Origin: Epiperipatus broadwayi
Lineage: Eukaryota > Onychophora > Udeonychophora > Euonychophora > Peripatidae
DNA length: 64,000 nt
Assembly (NCBI GenBank): GCA_028023455.1
Contig: JAQFVV010012394.1
Location: 20,790,353 to 20,854,352 of the forward strand
Direction of reading: 5' to 3'
The number at the start of each line of letters is the position of its first letter. Positions within the stretch are counted from its first letter, which is position 1. Shown piece after piece: positions 1 to 9,525 of this stretch. The notes below the pieces were generated by a model that ran no database searches, was not told where the DNA came from, and was given only the letters and a program-made list of their open reading frames with translations. Made by a program: the position numbers and the translations under genes.

Positions 1-1046
1 TATATACTTCTTTACAGTGGTTTTGAAAAAATCTTCATAATGTAAATGTAGTTTTTCTCATGAAAACAATACTGAAGTTCACCATAAAATACTTTTTAGG
101 AAGTCTTACATTGTTCAATAGTTTCACATATCCAAAGCAATCGCTTATATAAAATCTCTATTGTGTCTGAATGTTTGTCCGCAATGCTGTTCAATTGTTT
201 GCTTTAACATTACTTTTTTTAATTGATTACTTTAACAAATTATAAATATGATGAATTGGACAGCATAAAAAAAAAACAATAAAAATAACTATACTTAATT
301 AAACCATAATTTATGTAATGAGCATTTTAAGCAAAGAAAGTAATTCTGCTATTAATAAAAAACAATTGGAAAAAAATCAGTACACGTGCTTTTAACTACA
401 GTATGGAACTAAATAAGTATACTAATTAAATCATGAAAATCTTGTGATTACAGTATATAAATTTATGTTTGAAATGTGATATTTAGTGAGGGGGAAAAAT
501 AGATACTATAGTCCACTAGAGAGAGCCAAGGACTCCAGTTTACTCTGTTTCTGGCTTCCTGTTTTACTTTCTTTTTTCTTAGTTTGGGGAATTAATATTT
601 TCTAAAGCTATTTCCATTTAAAAGAGGAGTTTCTGGGCTCTCTTTTCATACACAAGTTATGTCAACATATTATAACAAGTAAGAATACTTTCAACCTTTA
701 TAAAAACGCTGTGCAAATTATATGGCAGCCATTGAAATTTCAAAAGATTTCTACAGAGATTTTTCCTCTTAATGAAAACTCTTTGTTTCACTCAGTTTTT
801 CTGAATCTATGAGAGGTTCCAGTTGTTGAGAGGAGCTCCAGAAGCCTAAAACCTAGTTCTGTTGAGTGTGGAAGCTGGGATGAAGGTGCTGTGGGGATTG
901 TTTCTTATGTTGAACTTCTCATTCATAGAAAAAAAAATGTTATTTTTAGACGTTTTTAGTGTTATTTTTATAAATGATCTTATCCATCTATTATTGCAAA
1001 GTAAGCTGCAGTTTGATCTAATGGTTTTAATTGCAAGTGATTTGCC
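1..1046. other. AT-rich DNA without recognised feature
   Basis: I see no gene, RNA or named repeat here. The only open frames are short and have no recognisable domain. Pyrimidine-rich tracts near 560-580 resemble splice acceptors but have no supporting reading frame. Confidence 0.6.
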
Positions 1047-1240
1047 TTAATTATTTTTATTATTTCCAATGTGGATATTGATAAGGTTGGTCCTTTGCTG
1101 TTCATATGGTTTTTCATGGCGGATTGGAATGGTTTTCAGCAGAGACAATGTAAAACTCAGTTTTTTCCTCATTCTCTGTAGTTCTTCCAAAGTATACTGG
1201 ATAGCTCTCTTCTGGGGATATTTGAAGTCATTTTGGAGAC
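1047..1240 (-). other. candidate terminal exon or pseudo-exon (unrecognised protein)
   Basis: On the minus strand a pyrimidine-containing tract ending in CAG at 1241 is followed by an open frame of about 64 codons to a stop at 1047. Third codon positions are visibly richer in G/C than the surrounding DNA, and the peptide is charged, with a helical stretch rich in Glu, Arg and Lys (it includes YTLEELQRMRKK). I do not recognise the protein. It could be a terminal exon of a minus-strand gene, a pseudogene fragment or a chance frame. No partner exon was found, so support is weak. Confidence 0.2.
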
Positions 1241-1283
1241 CTGAACAGTAGATTAACTTAGCCTGTATTTTATATTGTCTCAA

Positions 1284-2963
1284 GTGTTTTCGTATTCCTC
1301 AACTTATCTACTGCAAATTGGATTTTTCAATATTGTACTCCTAAAACACTATTCATATTTGAACTCTAGTCTTTACAAATAATTCCTAATTATAATCTAG
1401 GTTTACTTTTAGTAATTAATCACCTCATAGACTGATGCTTTGAATAATCATGGATTGATCAATTCTTAGAAATGCTATGGATAAAAATACAGAGTATCAT
1501 TTTAGATCTCCATATTACATGATGTAAATCAAAGTTTACCTTGTAAAACATGTACCAATAAAGTTTAATCCCATTTTTTTTTAAAAAAAACATACTATGG
1601 TACTGTATTAACATTTAATTTTGGTTAGCATATAATTAAAGTTGTGTAGTTTGATACCCCACAGTTCATACTAATTCTACCATTAATAGTTACACTGGCT
1701 AATTTAAAGGCTTAATTTGATTACGAGAATTTTATTCAAAGCAAATAATTTTGCAGAACAAAACAAAAAATTGTTAAAGCAACCAATTAAAAAAATCTAT
1801 TACAAAAATGACAGCCTTTCAGGCCAATTTACGTAAAATTAAAATCTTTTGTTTAATTTACATTGAATCTTTAAAAAAAATTATTAAAGCTACCAATTAA
1901 AAAGAAAGATGGCCTTTACCTAGGCTGGGTACTTCTGATAAAGATATGATTTTACAAAAGTAGAGATAGTATCACACATTAAGTAAGATGAATAACATCG
2001 ATTGGCCTTGTAATCTTGCTATCATATTTTTGGAATTTTATAGAACGTCTTTAAGTGAATATTATTTTAATAACTTTATGTAACATTAATAGACGACATT
2101 CAAGTCTCACTTCCATTCAATATATTAGATAATTAACAGTTTTATATACAATTAATATAGTCGCAGTAATTCGATCAATGCAATACATTACCTTTAAACT
2201 TGTAGGCAACAGCAGCACATCGAGGTCTGTGCTGTACTTCAACATCAGCCAACCTTTGTATTTATTAAACTATCATGATATTTAAATTGGCTTACATTCT
2301 CAACTTGACAGCCATCCAAACTAGAAGTTGCTGAAAGATTATTCTTCAACCATTGGGCTAATAAAGGACTTTTTTAAAAAAAATATTGATTACTAAACCA
2401 CAGTTCATATATCTTGCATTCAAACTCAAATGTAATAATAATGATATTAATAATAATAGCTTATAATATATATTTCTTTTTTCAAAATCTGCAAGTTGGG
2501 TGTTTGTGCAGAATACAATTTTTCTTTTTAATTTATGCAAATTTGTTAAGGAAATCCTAAAAAAAACTATTTGCATGTATTTAAATTAAAATTATCCTTT
2601 TTAAGAGCGTAATATGTTTGTTTTTATATATTGAAATGCCCTCCCTCCCCGCCAAACGTTGTAAACACATTTAAAAGCAGAGAGATTCTAAAAATTACTA
2701 TAGTTTTTATTTAAATCAAATAACGATTGTAAGTTATACTGTGCACATTTATTTTAATAAATATTCATTTTTTATATTTCAAATTTGATTTTTTCTGTGT
2801 AATTATACTAACAAAATATCAAATGATTTTTAAATGGCAAAGGTAGAAAGTTGTTTAATTTATTATGGTTATTTAGCATATAGACGTTTTTGACAGTTTA
2901 ACTATTAACAAAATATCATAAAGAAACTTGTAGAAGTTCCAACCAAGACACTGAATCACCAAT
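1284..2963. other. AT-rich DNA without recognised feature
   Basis: No domain, tRNA-like structure or known repeat was recognised. There is a short C-rich patch at about 2640-2652 and several A/T homopolymer runs. Confidence 0.6.
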
Positions 2964-3079
2964 ACCTTATTAAGTTAAACAGAGCAAAACTCTCCATACA
3001 GTATTGCCACCTGTGCTAAACAGAGTAATCAATGGATGCCAGAAGGCTTGTGCATAAAATCCCTATCTAATGCCTACTC

Positions 3080-3138
3080 ATCCAATATCCCCAGACTAGT
3101 TTCTGGCTTGTGGCCTTCGTCAGTGAGGAGCTTTGGAT
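3080..3138 (-). ncRNA. hammerhead ribozyme, family B (core intact)
   Basis: Read on the minus strand the motif has the core CUGACGA (position 7 is free in the consensus CUGANGA), a stem II of GGC/GCC around loop CACAA, then GAAA, a two-base-pair stem III with palindromic ACUAGU, and the cleavage triplet GUC. Stem I is UCCUCA/UGGGGA plus, beyond an internal loop, AUCCAA/UUGGAU. All invariant core residues are present, so self-cleavage is plausible. Activity has not been tested. Confidence 0.75.
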
Positions 3139-3376
3139 CTGAGAGCACTGCCTAATAGGATAGTGGTGGCTATGGTTGTAAAAGAGCCAAAGACACCAAA
3201 ATGTATGGGTGCTGAACTGAGTTCAGACCCATATGACTATATAAGCTATTGAGTTTAGATTGAAAATATTTTTTGTGTTTTCAATTTCATTCTCATAGTT
3301 TTGTAGTTAAGTAGAGATAAAAGGTGGTTGCTAGAGGGTTGCATTAGATCCTAAGATCTAGATGCAGTGCTCTCAG

Positions 3377-3435
3377 ATCCAAAGCTCCTCATTGACGAAG
3401 GCCACAAGCCAGAAACTAGTCTGGGGATATTGGAT
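3377..3435 (+). ncRNA. hammerhead ribozyme, family B (inactivated core)
   Basis: This has the same architecture as the minus-strand copy at 3080-3138, but the core reads UUGACGA: invariant C3 has become U. Stem II, GAAA, GUC and both parts of stem I are kept. C3 pairs with G8 in the catalytic fold, so this copy is predicted to be inactive. Confidence 0.65.
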
Positions 3436-3609
3436 GAGTAGGCATTAGATAGGGATTTTATGCACAAGCCTTCTGGCATCCATTGATTACTCTGTTTAGC
3501 ACAAGTGGCAATACTGTATGGAGAGTTTTGCTCTGTTTATCAACAATTAATGTGCTAGTATAGGAAATGTGATCATATGATGCTTAATGGTTTAACACCT
3601 TATTAAGTT

Positions 3610-3948
3610 CTCAAATTCTGCCATAGATTTGGTAGTTATCAACTATGAGGTTCATAGTTTGTGAATCAATAAAAATATTAACAACAACAACAAAAAAGAA
3701 TTTTAAAGTATACGAAACGCAAGGATTAAATTGTGAAACGCGATTTATAGCAAAGCCAAATAAATTATGCCTTCAAGCTTTGTTAGATCAATAAATTTAT
3801 CCAGGAACAATGAAAGTCTAAAATCATTTCAGTTTTTAAAAAGGAATCAATAAGAGAATCACACAATTATAAATCAATAGCAAGAATACAATTTTGGTTA
3901 CAATCTTTGATAATTGTATGTTTTCAAATCACAAAACATATTGAATAT
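3610..3948. other. AT-rich DNA without recognised feature
   Basis: Nothing recognised. It has a short (AAC)n-like stretch at about 3675-3692. Confidence 0.5.
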
Positions 3949-4434
3949 TTAATAATTTTTATTAGTCATTCATTAGACTAGAGAATGTATAATATTTATG
4001 CAGTGTAATTTTCACTATACCATGCTCATGCAAATTAGGGACCGATTTCTATCAGCATTTGTCAGCTTGTGAAGGAGTGTAACTATAGACATATGACCAA
4101 AGACATGTAAAAAAGATGTATGATTAGCAAGATACAAATTTCATGCTAAACCAGCACTCATCAGTTGGCTTAGAGCACAATCTCTTAGATATATCTTTAT
4201 CATTGCTTAGTATATATATAAATAACAAATTGCCACAGTTTAATTGATGTGTCAAACTTGCTATTCTCACAACTTTGATACAAACCATTTAATGGAAGTA
4301 TAGTAATAATTTTTATTAGTCATTCTTTAGACTAGAAGTTATCCAATAATGAATAATATTTCTGTTGTGTATTTTTTACTACACAACTCTAAAAGATTAT
4401 GGTTGAGCCAACTGATGAGAGCTGGTTTAGTAAG
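3949..4434. mobile_element. family A variant hammerhead repeat, left part of a composite
   Basis: A minus-strand copy at 3949-4302 is followed by a second minus-strand 3' piece starting at 4303 (about 353 bp later, sharing ATTAGTCATTC). The sequence then flips to plus orientation at about 4385. The plus copy stops at 4434, where a Ty3/gypsy LTR begins, and resumes at 7742. The order is therefore (-)(-)(+), as in the B and C composites. No protein is encoded. It is more diverged than the standard family A copies at 25085, 31672 and 38950. Confidence 0.6.
4124..4175 (-). ncRNA. hammerhead ribozyme, family A variant
   Basis: The minus strand reads CCAA then CUGAUGA, stem II GUGCU/AGCAU with a GGUUU loop, GAAA, a short stem III (AU/AU around UUGU) and the triplet AUC. 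Stem I starts CAA/UUG and continues imperfectly. The core is complete. Stem I is weaker than in the standard family A copies. Confidence 0.6.
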
Positions 4435-5245
4435 TGTTATATCCACCAGTTATAATAATCACTGGCGAACAATCTATGCAGTAAGCTAATCCTTGCACTG
4501 ACTATATATGCATACAATAATTTTATCACAAAGACTAATGCTGGTGGAATAAGAAAACAGATTTAATTATAATACATTAATATATACATATTTACAGTAA
4601 TACACTTAAACAATCATAATCTATTTATATTAACAAACCCAAAGGTATACACAAATAATAATGAAGATCTATGCGACCTACTTTATAGTTCCTATGCAAC
4701 TCTTGGACGTTCGGAGGCCAGCTGTCCGCTCTGGGGCTACTGTGCTAAATAAGTGATGTTCAGCACCTTTCCCAGTTCATCTGCATCGGTCGAGCTCCCA
4801 GTTTTAAGTGTCCAAATGCTTTACACTTTCACTCATTTTTCCAGTTCTGATTTTCTGGATTTGATTGGTCAGATCTTGTCCGTCCTGGTCAGATCAATCC
4901 CTCCCAGTTTATCTTTTGGCTTAAGTTTTACTTTGATTGATTACCCTTTACAGTTCGATTGCTTTTTAATTAATCATCTTGTTTATCTGTAAAGTTCCTT
5001 CATTAATTAACCTTGTTATCTAAAAGGATTTGTTTACATGTTGTTTTGAACATAACACAACTATTAAAGTATAATATTATTTTAAATTAACAAAGTATTT
5101 TTATTTTCACATACATATATAACTTACGTATGTATATGCGATAAATTATACACATACATATGTTTAAATATTAAATCTCTATTTACACCATTTACTATTA
5201 TTATTTTGTGTGTATGTGTATTTTAATTATACACATACATAACCA
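4435..5245 (-). repeat. 3' LTR of the Ty3/gypsy element
   Basis: About 811 bp. The part from 4810 to 5243 is repeated almost exactly at 7301-7735. On the plus strand it starts with TGTTATATCC and ends near ACATAACCA, next to the complement of the polypurine tract. Confidence 0.8.
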
Positions 5246-5335
5246 TACTTCCCCCAAATTCGAAGATTATTTGTTAGTCTTCAAACTTAAAATATAATCA
5301 TTTAAATATTTGGGAAGGTTTATTTTTCTTTTTAG

Positions 5336-5563
5336 TCATTGCCATGAATTATTTTCCATTTGTAGTGGTGACTTCTCTGTAGGTAAAATGTTTAATTGAA
5401 AATCAGTTTCTTGACAGGCGTAAATTTTCGGTTTATTATCATTTTTTAGAGTCTCATCGGGTTCCATTGTGCTGAGATTTGGAATCCAGTCATCACTTTT
5501 ATTTCTCCGTAGCTGGTTCACATGTTTTTTTAATATCTTACCATCACCCATGTGAACTGTCAC
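5336..5563 (-). pseudogene. Ty3/gypsy integrase C-terminal tail
   Basis: This 75-codon open piece matches the usual end of gypsy integrases, where a hydrophobic strand with a V-x-M-G-D-G-K turn is followed by K-x-H-V-N-Q-L-R-R. It lies just upstream of the polypurine tract and LTR, as expected for the end of pol. It is separated from the catalytic core by stops and frameshifts. Confidence 0.75.
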
Positions 5564-5769
5564 GACTTGTTTTGACAGATGGCGAATAACTTCCCCTGGA
5601 AACCATCAATTTTTTAGTGTGTTCTTTACCCACACTCTCTCCTATGGCTGGAATTTATATGAACAACTCTGTTGTTTGTCTTGTTGTTTTGTTGGCACTA
5701 TTTTTGCTAGTTTTGTTCACAGTTTTCCGCCTAAATATATTTCTGCCGGTGATTTTCCAGATTTGGCCA

Positions 5770-6389
5770 CAGGGGTAGAATGCTGGTGGAGAAGAGCAGT
5801 CAATACAGCTTCGTCGATTTTCATTTCGCCCATTTTTTTATAGCTGACTTGAGGCTTTGCACTGCTCTTTTAGCCAGTCCATTTGATTGGGGGTGGTATG
5901 GAGGGGTGAGTACATGTTTTATTCCCCAATCTTGCATTGCCTCTGCGAACTTTTCTGATGTGAAACTTGTTCCATTATCTGAGACTAAAGTTTCTGGGAA
6001 TCCGTGATGAGCAAAAATCTCATACAGAGTGCTAACTGTTACCTCTGTGCAGGTTTTTTCACTATTTTATACTCAGCCCTCCCTGAATATGAGTCGACTA
6101 CAACTAGAAATAAATGGCCTTCGAATGGATCACAGTGGTCTATATGAATTCGTTGCCATGGGTTGTCTGCTTTTGACCATGTTTCAAAAGTCGATGGGGA
6201 TGCTTTAGCGCACTGTTGGCAGTTCTCACATTTCTTTATATATCTTTCTATATCTACATTGATGTTTGGCCACCATATGATGCTACAAGCTAGGGCTTTT
6301 GCCCTCACAATGCCCAGATGTCCTGCATAAAGCAAGTTTAATATTTGTTGTCTCCCCACCACAGATATCAGCACTTGGTTGCTCCTCAA
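5770..6389 (-). pseudogene. Ty3/gypsy integrase: zinc-binding and catalytic core
   Basis: The first part (6039-6389) has the H-x-G...W-W-P and C-x-x-C-Q of the HHCC zinc-binding module, then the first catalytic Asp region (IDHCDPFEG) and VVVDSYS. After a frameshift the frame continues with VSDNGTSF (second Asp) and HPQSNGLAKRAV. In active enzymes this last motif carries the catalytic Glu (GLAERAV). Here it is Lys, so the active site is lost even apart from the frameshift. The frame ends in a stop at about 5824, and downstream residues are scrambled. Plus-strand open frames here are shadows. Confidence 0.85.
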
Positions 6390-6524
6390 AATGCACCCTT
6401 TACATACGGATAGCTGTTCGCAGGCATTTCATAGTTGGTTGTGGAGAAAACTTGAATGTTTGTTTAGCCATCCTCCTCTTATCTTATTTATTATCCACTG
6501 ATGGCCATCATCTTCTTCTGTCCA

Positions 6525-7127
6525 TCAAACTACAATTTTACTATTTAGGTTTTGCTTTTGAAGTACATCTATATAATTTATTTCTCTTTCTAATACTGCT
6601 GCTTCATCAAGATCAGGCATGCATGATAATGGGTCTGCATGCCCAATTTGTTTTCCTTTTTTGTATTGCAGACTGTAATCATAGCCCACGAGAATGTTAA
6701 ACCAACGTAACATTCGGGGGCTTAAATGATCAGGTGTATGTTTATTTCCGAATATTCCCAGCAGTAGTTTGTGATCGGTTATAATAGTAAAGTTCCTCCC
6801 ATATAGATATTGTTGAAATTTTTTCACTCTGAACAAAATTGTGAGTGCTTCTTTGTCCAATTGGCTATAGTTTTTTTCTGCCTTGGACAATGTGCATGAA
6901 ACGTATGCTATAGGTTGCTCTTCCAACTGGGCTGGGTGACTTAGTACTGCCCCGACCCCAAATTCAGATGCGTCGGTGGTCAACATAATTTCCAAATCAC
7001 TGTTATAATGTACTAATAATTTCTCTGAAGTAAGCAGCACTTTAGTGTGAATAAATGCCATTTCTTCTTGCTCGTCCCATTTCCATTTCTGGTTTTTCCT
7101 CAGTAGATTATATAAAGGAGTGGCCAC
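6525..7127 (-). pseudogene. Ty3/gypsy RNase H domain
   Basis: This 200-codon frame carries the gypsy RNase H signature: TTDASEFGVGAVLSH near residue 50, then IAYVSCTLSKAEKNYSQLDKEALTI, in which the Glu is the second acidic residue, and FTIITDHKLL with a catalytic Asp, followed by the LSPRMLRW and H-A-D-PLS region. It is the best preserved part of the element. It joins RT at its N-terminal side (7143-7300) and the integrase spacer at its C-terminal side. Confidence 0.9.
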
Positions 7128-7142
7128 ATGGGTTTTTCCTTT

Positions 7143-7300
7143 TAAAAATGTTTCAAAAAAAATTCACCAAGCCTAGGAAAGCTTGTAGTTGCTTCACGTT
7201 GTGGGTCTTGGTGCTTCTGCTATTGATTTAGCCTTTTTGGAGGAATGGGATGTGCTGCTTCATGATATAATGTGGCCCAGGAATTTAATTTCCTTAGTTT
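7143..7300 (-). pseudogene. C-terminal scrap of the gypsy reverse transcriptase
   Basis: The minus-strand translation, across frameshifts, shows the F-L-G-H-I-I turn and the later L-S-x-A-W (FLGL-like) motif that end the RT domain. The piece is cut at 7300 by the deletion that joins it to the partial LTR. The palm motif with the two aspartates is absent. Confidence 0.65.
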
Positions 7301-7736
7301 TCCAAATGCTTTACACTTTCACTCATTTTTCCAGTTCTGATTTTCTGGATTTGATTGGTCAGATCTTGTCCATCCTGGTTGGATCAATCCCTCCCAGTTT
7401 ATCTTTTGGCCTAAGTTTTACTTTGATTGATTATCCTTTACAGTTCGATTGCTTTTTAATTAATCATCTTGTTTATCTGCAAAGTTCCTTCATTAATTAA
7501 CCTTGCTATCTAAAAGGATTTGTTTACATGTTGTTTTGAACATAACACAACTATTTAAGTATAATATTATTTTAAATTAATGAAGTATTTTTATCTCCAC
7601 GTATATATATATAACTTACGTATGTATATGCGATAAATTATACACATACTTACGTTAAAATATTAAATCCCTATTTACACCATTTACTATTATTATTTTG
7701 TGTGTATGTATATTTTAATTATACACATACATAACA
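7301..7736 (-). repeat. partial 5' LTR of the Ty3/gypsy element
   Basis: This repeats 4810-5243 with few differences. It ends ...ACATAACA and is followed by the GTAAG duplication. The missing inner part of the LTR was removed together with the gag to RT region. Confidence 0.8.
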
Positions 7737-7741
7737 GTAAG

Positions 7742-7905
7742 AAATATGCATTTTGGGCGATCATACATATTTTTTACATGTCTTTAACCATATATTTTTG
7801 ATTACATTCTCCACAAATTGTTTTAACAGTGGATAGAAACCAGTCTCTAACTTTCATGGGAATAATGTAGTGAAAATTACACTATAGAAATATTGAACAC
7901 TTAGT
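7742..7905 (+). mobile_element. family A variant repeat, right part after the gypsy insertion
   Basis: The sequence continues the hammerhead repeat broken at 4434: GAAATATGCATTTTGG corresponds to the GAAA, stem III and stem I region of family A, and the following 120 bp parallel the inverse of 3990-4110 (GTGAAAATTACACTAT is shared). Removing the gypsy element and one GTAAG rejoins the repeat. Confidence 0.6.
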
Positions 7906-8560
7906 TGTATTAATGCAATATGGATTCATATCTGCTAGATTGATAATCATAAATTTAGGAATGGATATCTAAACTGTGATCTATTGTTGGTATGGTTAAT
8001 CATAATGTTATATAAAGAGCTTACAAATAAGCTCTTAACAAGTTTTGCATGTGACATCTGACTTGATTTTTTTGTAAGGTTAATCATAATATATTAATGG
8101 GAAAAAATGAAAGTGATTTTCAGAAGTAATAATGTAATTATATGGCTTACATCAAATTTATATATGTTCACTTTGATTTTTTAACATAAGAATATAAAAG
8201 TTGTGAACAACAACAGAAGTATTTGAAAACACTTTAAACTTTTCCACAATTACTTTTCTTGAAATTCTGTTTCAAATATACATATAATCAAATAATAAAA
8301 TATGCATTGTGACAATTTACTTCATTCAATTGAACACATCAATCATACAAATAAAACAATGATAGGTACAATTGATTCTTAGACATAGACAGAAGTTGAA
8401 CCTTGCTATTTTAGTTTAAATTTAGGTTATATTAAGAGTAAAGGGTTATTGAAGATATTGCCATGAAAAATTGTAACACAAGAAAATATTCATATCACAA
8501 TCTATTGATTGCCATATACAGTGAATGTACATAAATGTATAATTGCAGTGAATTTATATA
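7906..8560. other. AT-rich DNA without recognised feature
   Basis: No coding or repeat signal recognised. Confidence 0.5.
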
Positions 8561-8637
8561 TATAATTAAAATTACCCCAAATCCAAAATTCAAACAGACC
8601 AGCAAAAAAATAATATTAAAACACAACCAAAGGTTTC

Positions 8638-8692
8638 ACTGCTACAAGCAGACTTTTCAAGTGTAAAGAACTACAAAAACTACACAATTTAT
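8638..8692 (-). ncRNA. degenerate PLE hammerhead motif
   Basis: On the minus strand CUUGAAAAGU precedes a hairpin CUGCU/AGCAG, then UGAAACC, UUU, GGUU. This resembles a PLE hammerhead with stem II CUGCU/AGCAG and stem III ACC/GGU, but the CUGANGA core has decayed. The right arm (about 9378-9420, plus) has the parallel sequence. PLEs are known to carry hammerheads (Cervera and De la Pena). Here the motif is a remnant. Confidence 0.45.
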
Positions 8693-8706
8693 ATATATAT
8701 ATAATA

Positions 8707-8975
8707 TTAAACATTATCCACAAATCCATTCATTTCCCATCCACCCTTAATATTAAAAGAACTCTTAAATAAGTTAATTGCTTCAGAATAATAAATTTTC
8801 AATAATAAAGATTTTTTAATTCTTCTTTTGAATTCATACAAAGCAGAACTAAGATATCTATTTTTAACTTTACTTTTATGTACCTTTATTCTTTCATTTA
8901 AACTCAAACTACTCTGACCTATGTAGACCTTCTTACAATAAACAAGGGATAAAATATACTACACCAGGAATAGTC
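8707..8975 (-). pseudogene. PLE GIY-YIG endonuclease C-terminal part
   Basis: The minus-strand reading gives GVVYFIPC, then after one frameshift YCKKVYIGQSSLSLNERIKVHK, the standard start of the PLE-type GIY-YIG nuclease (VVY...C..C...YIG.....ER...H). The 66-codon open frame continues to a stop at 8707. This domain nicks the target DNA in PLE insertion. The frameshift, the lack of RT upstream and stops in 9012-9236 show it is dead. Confidence 0.75.
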
Positions 8976-9525
8976 TATCAAAAATTTCCTTTGTATTATT
9001 TAATAAATTATTCAATGTAACATCCCTTTTCCAAGCAATTTTCTTATTTCCAAACAATTTACTATTTCTACATACAATTTTATAAGAATAAAATTTAAAT
9101 GGCAAAGAAATAAATCATATTTTTCTCTATCCTTTACATCCTTACAAACATTACTATTAAATAAAATACTTTTAACAAATTTATCAGAGTAACCAACCAA
9201 TGGTAATCTTTATAAAATTGACATTTCTGAAACAAAGCTTTATTATTGAAAATTTATTATTCTGAAGCAATTAACTTATTTAAAAGTTCTTTTAATATTA
9301 AGGGTGGTTGGGAAGTGAATGGATTTGTGGGTAATGTTTAATATTATATATATTGTGTAGTTTTTGTTGTTCTTTACATTTGAGAAGTCTGTTTGTAGCA
9401 GTGAAACCTTTGGTTGTGTTTTAATATTATTTTTTTGATGGACTGTTTGAATTTTGGATTTGGGGTAATTTTAATTATATATTGACTAGTTTAGCTTTAT
9501 GCTTGTAATGTTTATATATATCTAT

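Larger units (their letters stand above)
2977..3596. mobile_element. family B hammerhead repeat, head-to-head inverted dimer
   Basis: A minus-strand partial copy (2977-3150) meets a nearly full plus-strand copy (about 3151-3596), with both 3' sides facing outward. The same sequences recur at 18961, 24495, 41618, 49310, 51951 and 56194. The pair is bracketed by a perfect 13-bp direct repeat, ACCTTATTAAGTT, at 2964-2976 and 3597-3609, so it entered as one unit. No protein is encoded. Each half carries a hammerhead motif. The TSD length is typical of target-primed reverse transcription (established for LINEs and PLEs). Mobilisation by such an enzyme is inferred. Confidence 0.8.
4435..7736 (-). 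mobile_element. Ty3/gypsy LTR retrotransposon, internally deleted and dead
   Basis: The element lies on the minus strand. Its ends are TG...CA and it is flanked by a 5-bp duplication, GTAAG (4430-4434 and 7737-7741). The left 3' LTR is full and the right 5' LTR is partial. Between them, reading on the minus strand, come a piece of RT C-terminus, RNase H, a zinc-binding/integrase region and the integrase tail. Gag, protease and most of RT are missing: the partial LTR is joined directly to RT at about 7300. The sequence CTTCCCCCAAA just inside the 3' LTR is the complement of a polypurine tract. It interrupts a hammerhead repeat, so it is younger than that repeat. Confidence 0.88.
8561..9483. 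mobile_element. Penelope-like element pair, head-to-head with 3' ends outward
   Basis: The left arm (8561-8811) and right arm (9237-9483) are inverted copies about 250 bp long, each holding the end of a GIY-YIG reading frame and the 3' untranslated tail up to TTAATTATATA. The unique centre (8812-9236) is the longer minus-strand copy. The arms differ by scattered changes, so they have aged after insertion. The layout equals that of the B, C and A composites. Confidence 0.75.

Noticed and set aside
862-1251. Plus-strand frames of about 60 codons
   Set aside because: Hydrophobic and of chance composition. The minus strand is the better candidate for coding there.
2977-3596. A DNA transposon with terminal inverted repeats
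   Set aside because: The inverted arms contain the internal ribozyme and differ in end points, and the TSD is 13 bp. Retrotransposition of an RNA fits better.
5619-6007. Plus-strand open frames of 74-75 codons
   Set aside because: They lie opposite the gypsy integrase on the minus strand, which has clear family motifs. The plus frames have no domain.
6299-6700. 133-codon plus-strand frame
   Set aside because: It is a shadow of the gypsy integrase and RNase H frames on the minus strand.
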